Shown: positions 10,313 to 20,569, counted from the stretch's first letter. The stretch: DNA of 64,000 nucleotides from Symbiodinium natans (GCA_905221605.1 CAJNDS010000132.1:1-64000); one strand, 5' to 3'. Notes: generated by a model not told the origin, from the sequence alone. Program-made: numbers and translations.

Positions 10313-10383
10313 GAGTTTCGGGGGCTGAGTGGTTCGAGTTGGGGCTTCCTGGGGGACTCCCGAACTGCCACGTTGTGTTCAGG

Positions 10384-10493
10384 CTGGGATGTTCCCCCCC
10401 ATTTTCTAACAGCTCCTTACTAGGGATTGTAATCATTAGGGGGTTACTGCAATCTCAATGAAAGGACTGCTAGTAAAAGGGGGAACATCCCAA
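10384..10493. mobile_element. Family B MITE with 8-bp target duplication
   Basis: Terminal inverted repeats YTGGGATGTTCCCCC enclose a palindromic interior. The flanking 8 bases TGTTCAGG (10376-10383 and 10494-10501) are identical, a target-site duplication of the hAT type. Other copies: about 41047-41147, 41535-41606, 41969-42074 and 42231-42306. Confidence 0.85.
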
Positions 10494-10580
10494 TGTTCAG
10501 GCCTTGAGAGGTTGGAAGGGCGTTGCCCAAACTTGGCTCTCAGGGTTTTAGGGGTTTAGGCTTTAGGGTGGAGGTCCCGA

Positions 10581-10814
10581 GTGCCCAATGCATGTGCGAC
10601 AACCCTGTCATACCTAAGTCCCGATGCGCCTGAAATTGTGGGCAATCGCTTTCCCCGAGCCCCGCACCCCAGACCCTCCCCGTTCTCCTCGGAATCCCCA
10701 TGCGCGCGCCTCCCGAACATGGGCCTGCCACAAAACGCGTGGGGCTTGAGGGCGAAAAGGACGGGGGAGGTGGAGGCTTCCCATGCCCAGCACCAGCAAG
10801 AGACTGTTGGTTGA
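10581..10814 (+). CDS. Candidate exon, Pro/Ser/Arg-rich
   Basis: A 77-codon open stretch. The likely exon begins after ACCTAAG at about 10617 and reads DAPEIVGNRFPRAPHPRPSP..., ending ...AQHQQETVG and TGA. The minus strand is open too. Product unknown. Confidence 0.4.
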   Translation: MPNACATTLSYLSPDAPEIVGNRFPRAPHPRPSPFSSESPCARLPNMGLPQNAWGLRAKRTGEVEASHAQHQQETVG

Positions 10815-10838
10815 CAAGAGAGAATACGTGAATTTGCC

Positions 10839-11330
10839 ATGATTCCTGATTTTGTCATTCGATTCTTTGTTTTCTATCATGATGTCAATATCTGTTGCAT
10901 TCTACTAGTCTACTCAAATACTTCGATATTATTACACTACTACATTGTTCTGTACACACACACACACACGATTCTTACACTTATCATTCCTACATTGGTA
11001 TACTACTACATGGTTATACTGTTGGATGATGATGTTAGTATACAATATAGTTTTATATGCTACATGATATGTGCTGATCGTTTTTGAATGTTATCACACT
11101 ATCTTATACTAAAGTGGTCATCTCGTTGTGAGTAGGATATGGTTCAATTACTTTATTAATGTAGTAGTAAAGTACTGCATTATTACGGCATGTTATCTGA
11201 TGAGTATATTACTTTATCACTATACCAATGTAATAATGTACGTGCGCAAACATTTCTAAATCGAGTATTCGGTTGATATGTTGATATTACCATCTTGTTC
11301 TATTCTTGTTTTTTCTTACAAAAACAAGTG
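10839..11330. other. AT-rich stretch without a gene
   Basis: A 490-bp block much richer in A+T than its surroundings, with TACTACA-type motifs and a short (CA)n at 10956-10968. The ORF at 10839-11087 is composition-driven. Confidence 0.5.
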
Positions 11331-11591
11331 TCATGTTATGAACAGGGCGGCCAGGACATCAGATGGCTCCTGCGTTGCGACGACCAACTTCTCTCCAATC
11401 AATAAACGCATGAAAGCCGTGCTAAAGACAAAGCCTGCACCCTCGTAAAACACACAGGCCTGAACCCGAAACACTCGCCATGCAATTCCTAAATCCAAGA
11501 GCGTTGACCTCGCCTGCACCCTCGGCGGTTGATTCGGCGGCTGCAATGCGTGCGGCACGTCCTTGAGGAGCACCATCGTCTCTGCCGACAT
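11331..11591 (-). CDS. Candidate terminal exon, unknown protein
   Basis: An 86-codon open frame starting right after a CATGCGCAG acceptor with MSAETMVLLKDVPHALQPPN and ending LLIGEKLVVATQEPSDVLAA..., TGA. Composition is balanced and no repeat is involved, making this one of the better single exons. Because ATG follows the acceptor directly, the Met may be internal. No family recognised. Confidence 0.6.
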   Translation of the reverse strand: MSAETMVLLKDVPHALQPPNQPPRVQARSTLLDLGIAWRVFRVQACVFYEGAGFVFSTAFMRLLIGEKLVVATQEPSDVLAALFIT

Positions 11592-11663
11592 CTGCGCATG
11601 CTCATACCCGACACATGTTCTTAAAAAGGAAGACGGGCATGTCCCAAAATGAGAGTATCCCTA

Positions 11664-11880
11664 CCCCCCCCCCCCCCCCCCCCCCAATAACCCTCATGAT
11701 AGGAACCCTACTTGCTGATATGTCCAAGGACGGCCTAGTTAGTTTCAAGGTCGAGGCTTAAAGCGTCCGCTGAAGTTCAGGGGACGGGGGGTTCCCTCAT
11801 TCGGGCCGGATTCAAGCCCCAAATGCTAATCTTGAAACCTCAGCTTAGAACCACCAAGCACCCCCCCCCCCCCCCCCCCC
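11664..11880. repeat. Poly-C tracts
   Basis: Two runs of about 20 C (11667-11685 and 11862-11880) with unique sequence between. Confidence 0.9.
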
Positions 11881-12166
11881 AAACATCCACCACCCTTCAA
11901 ACTCCCCCACAGCCCTAAACCCCCAAACCCCAGCAACAACTCTCAACCCCCCAAAAGCATAAAACCCCAAACCCTTGAACCAGAAAAAGAACTCTAAAAC
12001 CGACAACACTCAAGACGCGTTTTCTAATCCTTAAAGACCACCTGAGTAGTTCTCCAAATTGCAGCCCCTTTTTGTGGTACCGTGTTTTTGTTTAGGGTTT
12101 CGTATGATATACAGAACTGGCCGCTCCCCTAAACCTAAACCCCAAACCCGAAACCCTAAACCCCAC

Positions 12167-12524
12167 CTGTCTCTGGAAGCTGCCACTCGTCAAAGCACTC
12201 TGGGCGGAATCGAAATTCTCCGTGCCTGGCCGGAACTGGCTGGCTAAAGTTTGGGATCCCCCCCTTCCCCCTCTCCCCTCTCACTTAAGGCACCGGGAGA
12301 TGAGAGGTGAGAATCAGCCTGATCAGGACATGCACAGCTTGTGATGTTGCCTTCCCCACCCCTCCCCTCCTAAACCCTAAACCCTAAACCCCAATCCCTA
12401 AATCCCTAAAACCCAGACCCTGAACCGAACCCTCATCCTAATGCATCATGCAGCGGGGGCCTTTCGGGTTGAGCATCTTGAAGTAGGCTGCAATTGCTGG
12501 CTCCGTCGTCCTCGGAGGTGGGAT
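12167..12524 (-). CDS. Two candidate exons on minus
   Basis: Exon 12438-12524 follows TTGTAG and reads IPPPRTTEPAIAAYFKMLNP..., ending at TAG. Exon 12167-12243 follows ACTTTAG and reads SQFRPGTENFDSAQSALTSG SFQRQ with a CAG|GTGGGGTTTAGGG donor. Both are flanked by telomere-type repeats. The stop in the first means they belong to different genes unless its last codons are spliced out. The second stretch is also open on + (HLSLEAATRQSTLGG). Confidence 0.45.
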
Positions 12525-12912
12525 CTACAAGGTTTAGGGTTTTGGGTACAGGGTTTAAGGCTTGCATGGATTTTCGGTTTATATGGGTTTGTAGGGTTCA
12601 TGTGGGTACTTGTACCAATCCCGAAATATGGTCAGTTCTCAAAAATTGAGGGCCGGAGGCAGGGAGGACGAAAGCTCGGGGGCCGGAAGCAAGAGCAAAG
12701 TTGCATGAGAAAGTGTGGGCAGGGACCTGTTGGAGGCATGCTTGAGGGGTCAGAGTCTTCTTTTCAGCCGTCGCAGGGAAGATACTAGCTTCTTGCAATC
12801 AACTAGCTCGTTGCAGTCAACACATCACTAGTGGGCGGCGACGCATGTTGTGCTGGGAGCCTGACTCACGCACTGCGGTCAACACGCGACGGAGTCAAGT
12901 CTTGACGTAAAG

Positions 12913-13154
12913 ACCCCCCCCCTTCAGGTATTGATATAATCAATTTAACCCCCCCGCCCTCCCCCCTCCCCCCCCCCCCCCCCCTCCACCTCCCCCCCCC
13001 CCTCCCCCCCCTCCCCCCCCCCCCCCTCCCCCCCCCCCCTCCCCCCCCCCCTCCCCCCCCCCCCCTCCCCCCCCCCCCCTCCCCCCCTCCCCCCCCCCTC
13101 AAAATCAAGAAATTCGTGTGATACATCAATTTACCCCCCCCCCCTCCCCTCCCC
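12913..13154. repeat. C-rich polypyrimidine tract
   Basis: About 190 bases of C with regularly spaced T, roughly every 8-12 bases, flanked by two related ATCAATTTA sequences (12940 and 13125). The minus ORF here (poly-Gly/Arg) is an artefact. Confidence 0.95.
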
Positions 13155-13338
13155 CCTAATAAGATAGTATCAATAACACGCTGTTTTCTGGCCGTGGTCG
13201 GCCCCCTACTGCTAAAGCAGATAAAACTCCAGCTCCGCTACGTGAGCTTTCATGATTAGGGCCCAAATTTGGGGGGGTACCCCGTATCGTTTTTGGGGCC
13301 GCCTTATAAGAAGGACCCAAGCAGGGACAATTTTTTAG

Positions 13339-14798
13339 AGAAGCGATCCTTTGACTATGAGGCAGGGCCGGCTTTCCGAAGACATCGAGAAGGTCATGCA
13401 ATTGGGAGCGCGAGGCTGAACAAGCTGACGCGATTGGTTGGCACCCCTTTCCTTTTGCAACTTTTGCAACATGTCTCAAGTGGTTTAAGGCTTACAAGCC
13501 AGGGTTTACGGAAATTCCAGGTGGACGTTGGCTCTGCCAAAAGCTGACTCATGCCTACCTTCGTCGGGTGCTTGTACACTGCATACTGAGCCAAAGTCCC
13601 ATGGCACGAGGCTGTGGCGTGCCCTCACCCTCAAACCCTAAAAACTTCAACCCCTAGAAACCCTAAACCCTAAACCCGAAACCCAAAACCCTTGGAACCC
13701 TAAAACCCCTGAACCGCAGAATCCCACACCCCAACAGGAAGGCACGATGCTCTCAGGCTCGCACTGGAGGCGCCGGGTGAACACTGGGTTGTGGGTTTGC
13801 CACGACCTTTGGGCTTAGGCCTTCGGGAGGTTCAGGGTTTCGGGTATAGGGTTTAGGGTTTAGGGTGAACAGGTATAGGGTTTCGGGTATAGGGTTTAGG
13901 GTTAACAGGTTTAGGGTTTAGGGTATATGGAATATAGGTTTAGGGTTTCGGCTTCACCCCAAAGTGTGCTTCAGTAGCACGCGCCCGCACGCCGCTCAGG
14001 TTGCAGTTGAAAGGCATCCCCAAGCTTTTCATACCGAAATTAAACCCACACCCTAGAGGGTTTGGGGTTTAGGGGTTCGGGGGGTTGGGGATAGGAATTG
14101 AGCGTTTAAAGGTTAACTTTTTCGATGTTTTTGGAAGTTGAGGGTTTTGAAGCCGAAACCCTTTACCCTGTTCAGGAGACAACCCTGAGCCCTGAACCCA
14201 GGGCTCGGTCTTTGGCCCCTTCACAGGAATCGCACTCCGCCGCGTAAGCCCAACAACCCTGCAAGCCCCTGCCAAAACCCTTCATCGCTTGCAGGCCCTT
14301 CTAAAAACTACCTGAACAGCCCAGAGCCTGCTGGCAGGTTACCCTACACCCTAAACCCTAAATCCTAAACCCTAAACCCTAAACCCTAAACGGTTGATAA
14401 GAGGAAACTACGAGCAAGTAGCTTTGGGGTCCTTCAGGTCGGTCCCTTAACTTCTTCATCTTGCAATAGTTTCAAGGGCCCCTTCGGTGTGGGCCCTGTT
14501 GGAAACCTTTCTTTAGGGTTTAGGGTTTAGGGTTTAGGGCTGAGGGTTTAGGGTTTAGGGTTAAGGGTTTAGGGCTTAGGGCTTAGGGTTTAGGGTTTAG
14601 GAACTCTAACTACCTCAAACAGCATCAGGTCGCTTACTCGCCTGCCAAGGTTGCCAGAGCCAAGGTCGGTTTAGGGCTTAGGGTTTAGGGTTTAGGGTTT
14701 AGGGTTTAGGGTTTGGGGTTTAGGGTCCAGGGTTTAGGGTTTAGGGACTTCAGGACGCTTCGGGTTTTAGGCCCCAAGCCCCGAGCGCCAGGAACTAA
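13339..14798 (+). CDS. Multi-exon gene model, unknown basic protein
   Basis: Exons: from 13339 (KRSFDYEAGPAFRRHREGHA..., donor TTG|GTTGGC near 13436, or unspliced to TGA at 13547); 13738-13776 (EGTMLSGSHWRRR); 13965-14059 (CASVARARTPLRLQLKGIPK...); 14227-14337 (NRTPPRKPNNPASPCQNPSS...); 14404-14437 (KLRASSFGVLQ); 14477-14517 (GPFGVGPVGNLSL); 14601-14664 (NSNYLKQHQVAYSPAKVARA); 14754-14798 (DASGFRPQAPSARN, TAA). Phases agree from 13738 on. Intron 14338-14403 is mostly CCCTAAA units and 14518-14600 is entirely TTTAGGG units, from GTTTAGGG to TTTAG|G. Intron 14438-14476 is only 39 bp with a pyrimidine tract. The protein is rich in R, P, S and N; no domain recognised. The first exon link is the least sure. 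Confidence 0.55.
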
Positions 14799-14838
14799 GA
14801 CGTTGACCTTCTTTGGGCTACCATAACGAAACCCTTAC

Positions 14839-15563
14839 ATTGGGATCTGCAATTAACAAAAGTAGGTTTCGGAGCTCCTGAGGCAGCAATTTTTGAGGGG
14901 GGGGGGTCCAGGATCCTGATAAGCTCCGGACGACAGGCTGGTTTTTCCAGCCTGGCGCTTGAGAGTTCACAAGCCGAGCTCAGTCTTTTTTTGTTTTTTC
15001 TCTCTCTCTCTCTCTCTCTCTCCCTCCAGAGCCCTGACCCCTAAACCCTACCAGACTCCATAAGGCTGCAGGTCAGGTTGGTTAAGACTGCAGCCTCAAC
15101 TCTGTCAAGGACAGCAGAGCACATTGCCATGGATTTCCAAGCCTAATCTCCTAACGCTGAGGTGGCTTACTTAGAAGCTCTTTTGACTTAGTAAGTCTAT
15201 TTAGCATCCCCTAGAAATCCCATTATACTCCCTATAACCCACCTCACTAACCTTCCGTACTGAGTCAAAAGGGCTTCCAAGTAGGGTTTCGGTCTAGGAG
15301 TCGGGGAGTTAGGGCTTTAAGGGCTTATTGTTTCGTGGCTCTGGGGCTTCGAGAGCTTGGGGACCAGGGCTTTTCTCGGGGCTTAAGATGTTGAGTTGAG
15401 TTGACTCAAAGAGAGAAATGTTACGAACCGCCAAAACCTGGTCAGAGCCCGCTGCACAGGAGCCACCCTAAACCCTAAACCCTAAACCCTAAACCCTAAA
15501 CCCTAGGCCCTAAACGCGCGGCCCAATGCAATGGGCCTCGTTGCTCAAGTCGAGGACGTCGTA
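14839..15563 (-). CDS. Multi-exon gene model, unknown protein
   Basis: Minus exons in order: 15516-15563 (YDVLDLSNEAHCIGPR, donor GTTTAGGG), 15425-15451 (RALTRFWRF, donor GTAACA), 15052-15142 (AWKSMAMCSAVLDRVEAAVL..., donor GTAGGG) and 14839-14978 (RLVNSQAPGWKNQPVVRSLS... then QKLLPQELRNLLLLIADPN, donor GTAAGG). Phases agree. The last intron holds a (TC)n microsatellite and telomere-type units. The 9-codon exon is tentative. The model would continue downstream into sequence antisense to the last exon of the + gene, which is a difficulty. Helical, leucine-rich end; family unknown. Confidence 0.45.
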
Positions 15564-15716
15564 CTTGCTCACACCTTGGGATGGCGGGACTTGAAGTGCC
15601 CCAAACCCTAAACCGTACATCGCAGACCGAGGAATGCAACCTAACACGGTAGGATGCACACTACACCGGCAAGCAGTTGTACTCGCACAGACATCACGCC
15701 TAAACGCTAGAACTGT

Positions 15717-16004
15717 TCAGGATCTGTCAAAGAATGTGAGGCGATGAGCCCTGCAGACGAGGGAAACCGAACACTCAATGAATCAAGGGAGAGTTGCACG
15801 CGCTCGCCCGAAAATGCCGAATCACAACCTCCGAAGCCCGAAATGTGTCTCTGCACACTCGCACTAGCCCTAAACCCTAAACCCTAAACCCTAAGCCCGA
15901 AGCCTCAAGCCCTAAGCCCTCAACCCGAACCTACCCTACTTGCATGCAACACGGGGCCTGTGTTCGCAGAAATGAGCTCGGCGAAGCGGCCCTTCAGCTT
16001 CTCC
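15717..16004 (-). CDS. Three-exon gene model, short C-terminal region
   Basis: Exons 15958-16004 (EKLKGRFAELISANT, acceptor CTGACAG, GC donor), 15800-15857 (CRDTFRASEVVIRHFRAS, donor GTGCAAC) and 15717-15750 (AHRLTFFDRS, TGA, acceptor TTTCCCTCGTCTGCAG). Phases agree. The first intron contains CCCTAAA units; the second is 49 bp. The product is helical and charged and is not recognised. Confidence 0.5.
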
Positions 16005-16043
16005 CTGTCAGGGCACTTTCAGCCTAATGCCTCAACAACAATT

Positions 16044-16400
16044 AGGGTTTAGGGTTTAGGGTTTAGAGTTTAGGGTTTAGGATTCAGGGGTTTGGGGCTC
16101 AGGATTCAGGGGTTCAGGGCTGAGGATTCAGGGGTTTGGGGTTTAGGTTTTCGGGTTTGGGGTTTAGGATTTGGGGGTTTGGAGTTTAGGATTTGGGGCT
16201 TGGAGTTTAGGCTTCAGGGGTTTTAGGGTTCCAGGATTTGGATTCAGGGCTTAGGGGGCTTTGGGGTGCCTTTCAAGCCTTTTGCACCCTGCACTTCAAT
16301 TCGCCCTGGAAGCTGAACCCTCTGCCCGAACCCAGAATGCTTTCTAGGGGTTCAGGGTTCAGGAGAGGGTTTAGGTCTAGGGGTTGAGGGTTAGGGTTTG
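16044..16400 (+). repeat. Degenerate G-strand telomere-type repeats
   Basis: A few TTTAGGG units followed by a drifted series (GGATTCAGGGGTTTGGGG and similar), showing local amplification of mutated units. Confidence 0.8.
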
Positions 16401-16852
16401 GGGTTTGTGTACTTGTCCCCTACTGCCCCTCCTACCGAAAATAACCCTTCACTAAGCCTTATCAGGGCAGTCCTTTGGAGTAAGGAAGCATTCGTAAGTG
16501 GGTAGTAAGGGTAATACCCTGGACCCTAGATGCTAAACTTCAGCCCAGATGTGGGGGAGGGGGGGGTAGTATAGTATACGTTCTTGTGTTCCGTGGGTTG
16601 GGGCTCGATAAAGACCTAATTTTCGACTGGCTGCATTAGGTTATACAAGGGGTTTATGAGCAGGGCCCCTCAGAAAATCGCAATTTGAACATAGGTGTAT
16701 CAACAAACATCACAATCGAACACCTTGATTCCATTGATTTGCTCTTGCTCCTCACCCTAAACTGCACAACCCCAATGCATAGCAAATACTTGGGCCCTAA
16801 AGCTACCATGAAGCGTGGCTCTTAAAGAATGACCTTGGTTGCCCCCCTCCGT

Positions 16853-16857
<5 letters not shown>

Positions 16858-16880
<23 letters not shown>
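16858..16880. repeat. Poly-C tract
   Basis: A run of about 27 C ending at 16880. The minus poly-Gly ORF over it is an artefact. Confidence 0.9.
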
Positions 16881-16883
<3 letters not shown>

Positions 16884-16964
16884 CCCCTCACTCCCCGGGC
16901 CTTAGGGCCTTTCAGCCTTAGAGCCTTAGCGCCTTGCGTCCTTAGGGCCTTCGGGAGCTGCGGC

Positions 16965-17171
16965 TTAGGTCTTAGGCTTATATAGTTTGCGTGCTTGCAG
17001 ACACCATACACATCCGCGGCGCTCTGCTCGCTCCATCAAGTTTTCTCTGACCCAATGGTCGATGACAGAGCGAACGGCATTGGTGGGTGCATCATCCACG
17101 CCTGACGCATGCTCCCGTGAGCTCGGCGATTGCCTTCCTTTCACCTGGAGGTCTTGAGTGGAACCACTCAC
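16965..17171 (-). CDS. Candidate exon, helical charged segment
   Basis: A 68-codon open frame. The strongest part follows GCGTCAG and reads DDAPTNAVRSVIDHWVRENL MERAERRGCVWC. The + strand is open in part as well. It may be one or two exons; product unknown. Confidence 0.5.
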   Translation of the reverse strand: MSGSTQDLQVKGRQSPSSREHASGVDDAPTNAVRSVIDHWVRENLMERAERRGCVWCLQARKLYKPKT

Positions 17172-17269
17172 AGCGAGGTGACCTGGAGGGCGGCAGCGGT
17201 GAGCGCTCTACTGTTGCCTCGGTTGTTAGAGGCTTCACTCAAGCGAGACTCAAGGATGGCCAGGACTCC

Positions 17270-17310
17270 CCCCCCCTCCCCCCCCCCTGCCCCCCGCCCC
17301 CCCTCCCCCC
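17270..17310. repeat. C-rich tract
   Basis: Runs of C interrupted by T or G. Poly-Pro ORFs over it are artefacts. Confidence 0.85.
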
Positions 17311-17417
17311 TCTGCTGGGATGCCTGTGGTTGTGGTGTGGTTGTAGTTTGGTCTCTTAGGGTTTAGGGTTTAGGGTTTAGGGTTTAGGGTCTAGGGTTAT
17401 ACCCTTAAGGTGCTGGC

Positions 17418-17458
17418 CTCACGTCGTCAGGGATCTGGTTGAAGTCGACACCAACTGC
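17418..17458 (-). CDS. Candidate short internal exon
   Basis: Reads AVGVDFNQIPDDVR between GAGACCAG and a GC donor (AG|GCCAGC). Thirteen codons plus two bases; no linked neighbour. Confidence 0.4.
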
Positions 17459-17849
17459 CTGGTCTCTCCAACTTGGGGCCAAGCATGGTGCCAGGCACAT
17501 CGAATTAGCGTTTTATGGGGTCTGCAACAGCGAATGGTCCCCTCGCGATACTGACAACTGGATGTTGATCCCAAGTTGCCCAATCTAGGGCCCTAAACCC
17601 TAAACACTCAACCATAAACCCTAAACCCTAAACCCGAAACTTTCCTAAGCCCTAAACCTTTTGGGACTTCTTGCTCAATACTTGCTGGGTGGACTCCCTT
17701 TCGGGTCTCGGGGACTTTAGATCGCTCTCTACTTCTATGGCGCCGCGAGGATCCCAAAGAGGTTAGGGTTTAGGGTTAGGGTTTAGGTTTAGGGTTTGGG
17801 TTTGCCCAAAGACGTTTGACCGCAAGTTTTGTTTTTTTGCCCCTTCGTG

Positions 17850-17953
17850 GCGGGGGGGGGAGTGGGGGAGGGGGGGGGGAGGGGGAAGGGGGCGGGGGGG
17901 GGGGGTGGGTGGGCGGGGGTGGGGCGGGGGGGGGGGAGGAGGGGGGGGGGGGA
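17850..17953. repeat. G-rich tract
   Basis: About 100 bases of G with scattered A, C and T; poly-Gly or poly-Pro when translated. It could form G-quadruplexes. Confidence 0.9.
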
Positions 17954-17960
17954 GAGCCAG

Positions 17961-18102
17961 AAGTTTAAGCAAATTGAGCACTTTGGCCTCAGACTTTGAC
18001 TCGGCTTGTCAGCTGCTTAGACAAACAACTTGGACCTCCCAAAATGATGCCAACATGCAATTTTCCATGTCCTGTGTTCACTGGACCTCACATCCGGAGT
18101 GA
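17961..18102 (+). CDS. Candidate terminal exon, Ser/Thr/Gln-rich
   Basis: After AGCCAG the + strand reads SLSKLSTLASDFDSACQLLR then QTTWTSQNDANMQFSMSC, ending at TGA immediately before a CCCTAAA array. Composition is protein-like and the stretch has no repeats. Product unknown. Confidence 0.5.
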
Positions 18103-18105
18103 GCC

Positions 18106-18185
18106 CTAAACCCTAAACCCTAAACCCTAAACCCTAAACCCTAAACCCTAAGCCCAAAGCCCTAAACCCTAAACCCTAAACTTTT
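18106..18185 (-). repeat. CCCTAAA array
   Basis: About ten units, slightly degenerate at the right. Confidence 0.95.
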
Positions 18186-18281
18186 TAAACCCAAAAAAGC
18201 CCGAAAACCCGTCGAACATTGAATGGCAAGAGCTTGCCTCAGAATGGAAGCCCAGCGGAATCATCAATCGAAGGCAGTTAC

Positions 18282-18574
18282 TTGGCATGGGATCATCTTG
18301 GCATAGCCAAGACCCATGAAGTAAATCTCAGCGGTGACCAGGCTTGAGCTCCAGCATGTAGAAGTAACTCTCCAGGTCTGACGGGCCGATCCTGCTCTTC
18401 GAGCCAAAGTTCGGGTCATGATCGCTTGGCGTGTAATTAGCCCATCCTTCTGCAGTTAGAACCCTAAACCCTAAACCCCAAACCCTAAACCCTAAACCCT
18501 AAACCCTAAACCCCCGCCCCCTCCGGGAGCTCGGCCGTCAGGGCGCCCACGGCGAACAAGTTCTCCATGTTCAC
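18282..18574 (-). CDS. Two minus exons separated by a telomere-type intron
   Basis: Exon 18512-18574 follows AGCTGCAG and reads VNMENLFAVGALTAELPEGA, then GGG|GTTTAGGG as donor. Exon 18282-18449 follows AACTGCAG and ends CAA|GTAACT. In phase 0 it stays open throughout and ends VTAEIYFMGLGYAKMIPCQ. A second frame of its first two thirds (NYTPSDHDPNFGSKSRIGPS DLESYFYMLELKP) looks more natural but would need a phase-1 entry and a donor at 18339. The intron 18450-18511 consists largely of CCCTAAA on + (TTTAGGG in sense). Confidence 0.45.
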
Positions 18575-18605
18575 CTGCAGCTGGGACCCCTAAACACTCA
18601 ACCAA

Positions 18606-18750
18606 TCAGGGTTTAGGGTTTAGGGTTTAGGGTTTAGGGTTTAGGGTTTAGGGTTTAGGGTTTAGGGTTTAGGGTTTAGGGTTTAGGGTTTAGGGTTTAG
18701 GGTTTAGGGTTTAGGGTTTAGGGTTTAGGCTTTAGGCTTTAGGCTTTAGG
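18606..18750 (+). repeat. Long TTTAGGG array
   Basis: About 17 perfect units followed by three TTTAGGC units. Confidence 0.97.
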
Positions 18751-20256
18751 GTTGAAAAGAAAAAAGGGTACAAGGGTTCAACTGGCCTACCAAGTTTAAA
18801 AAAGCAAAGAAAACAAGACAACCTTCTCAAGCCCCTAAACCCTTAGCCACCTTTAGACCCCCTTAAACCGCCTTAAACCCCCTGAAACCCCTATTAAACC
18901 CCGTTAAGCCCCCCTTCTACCCCCCCAAAAAGCCCGTCTCAAGACTCCAGGCCTCCTCTTGGCACCCCCCTGAACCTTAAACCCCCTTCAAGCCCCCTAT
19001 CAAGCCCCCCCTTAAACCCCTCTCAAGGTTCCCTAAACCTTAAACCCCCTTCAATTTTTTTAAAAACCGCCTTCAACCCCCATTTAAACCTCCTTATAAA
19101 TCCCCCTTAAACCCCCCTTAAAAACCCCTCTCAAGGTTCCAGGCCTCCTCCTTGGCGATTGCCCTGGCCTTGGCAGTCATGGCATCCTTTCCTGGCCCTG
19201 CGCGGGTGAATCAAAGCTCGGGTTCCAGGGCTTCCGGGTTTAGGGTTCTAGGGTCTGAGGGTTTAGGGTTCTAGGGCTTCAGGGTTTAGGGTTCTAGGGT
19301 CTGAGGTTTTAGGGTTCTAGGGTCTGAGGGTTTAGGGTTCTAGGGGTCTGAGGGTTTAGGGTTCTAGGGCTTCTGGGTTTAGGGTTCTAGATGTTGAGGC
19401 TTTAAGCTCGAGGGCTTGGAGTTTAGGGGATGGGTGCTTTACAGGGTTTTAGGAGGGTGTAGGGTTTTGGCGCACTTTTGAGGGTCATTTGTGCGCAATC
19501 GGTATACACAGTGTCTGTACAGGGCAAGCAACACCACCTAGGCTGGGCGCCTGTCCCTAAACCCTAAACCCCTGACCCCCTTACTCCCTTGATAAGGGGT
19601 TCGGTGTTCAAGCTCAGCGGTGTTCGTTTAGGCTAGCGGCGTAGGAATCCTTAGGGATTTACGGTCTAGGGGTTTAGGGTTTAGTGGTGTCTGGTTTAAG
19701 GTGCAGGTTTTCGATTCAGGGTTCAGGGTTTAGGGATTTAGGGTTTAGTGGTTTCGGGTTTAAGGTGCAGATTTTCCATTCTGGGTTCAGGGTTCTGGGT
19801 TCTGGGTTCAGGTTCTCGGGTTTAGGGATTTAGGGTTTAGTGGTTTCGGGTTTAAGGTGCAGATTTTCCATTCTGGGTTCAGGGTTCTGGGTTCAGGGTT
19901 TAGGTTTTCGGGTTTCGGGTTTGGGGTTTAGGGGTTTGGGGTTTGGGGTTTAGGGTTTAGGGTTTATGGTTTTTTAGGTGGGTGGTGAGACCGTTTTTTT
20001 GGTTCAGGGCTTGTGAATTTGGTCAAGGGTTTGAGGGTTCTTAAGGTGTTGAATCTGTAAGCTAAAGGTCATCCTGGCAACGCCCCTACACCTCTCTTGA
20101 AACTCCCTGCATGTCCTTTTCCTCAGTGTCGTAGGCCGAGACTTCGGGTTTAGGGTTCTATGACCTTGGGGCTTACGGTTTAGGGTTTAGGGGTCCACCA
20201 AAAGAAGCCAGAAGTTAGGGTTCAGGGTTCAGGGTTCAGGGTTTAGGGTTTAGGGT
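18751..20256. other. Repeat-derived and unique sequence, no firm gene
   Basis: 18830-19140 is a drifted series of CCCCTTAAA/ CCCTTCAAG words. 19220-19390 repeats the phrase GGGTTCTAGGGTCTGAGGGTTTA about six times. 19690-19890 repeats a longer phrase (GGGATTTAGGGTTTAGTGG...CATTCTGGG) two to three times, about 115 bp apart. I found no convincing exon. Confidence 0.6.
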
Positions 20257-20266
20257 TTGGGGCTTG

Positions 20267-20469
20267 AGTTCTCAAAGGCTGTACAACCCCCCCCCTCCTG
20301 CCCAACCCAAAAACACAGAATCGCAATGTCAGGATCTCCACCCAAAGCTAGGGTTGGCAGGTATACCTCTCAGTCATCCCCGAAAATGATTCACAACCAG
20401 GGTTCTAAAATTTCAGCAAGTGAGAAAGCGAACGTTTTTGTAGCACGCGTTCGTATCTTGATCTCGTAG
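20267..20469 (+). CDS. Candidate terminal exon, basic
   Basis: An open + stretch after GGGCTTGAG, reading FSKAVQPPPSCPTQKHRIAM then SGSPPKARVGRYTSQSSP and ending ...KANVFVARVRILIS, TAG. Composition is protein-like. Unknown product. Confidence 0.5.
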
Positions 20470-20569
20470 GTTACTGTAACAGAATGACCCAGTCTTAAAG
20501 CCAGGGTCAATGTTGGGGGGCAGCACGAGCATGGCATAGACTGTCACGCGCCCCTTCTAGGCAAAAGGG

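Noticed and set aside
12866-13129. Gly/Arg-rich ORF
   Set aside because: Entirely within a C-rich tract.
18339-18449. A frameshift pseudogene in the minus exon (frame NYTPSDHDPNFGSKSR... then VTAEIYFMGLGY...)
   Set aside because: A single frame stays open from acceptor to donor in phase 0, so no frameshift is required; kept as an unresolved frame choice.
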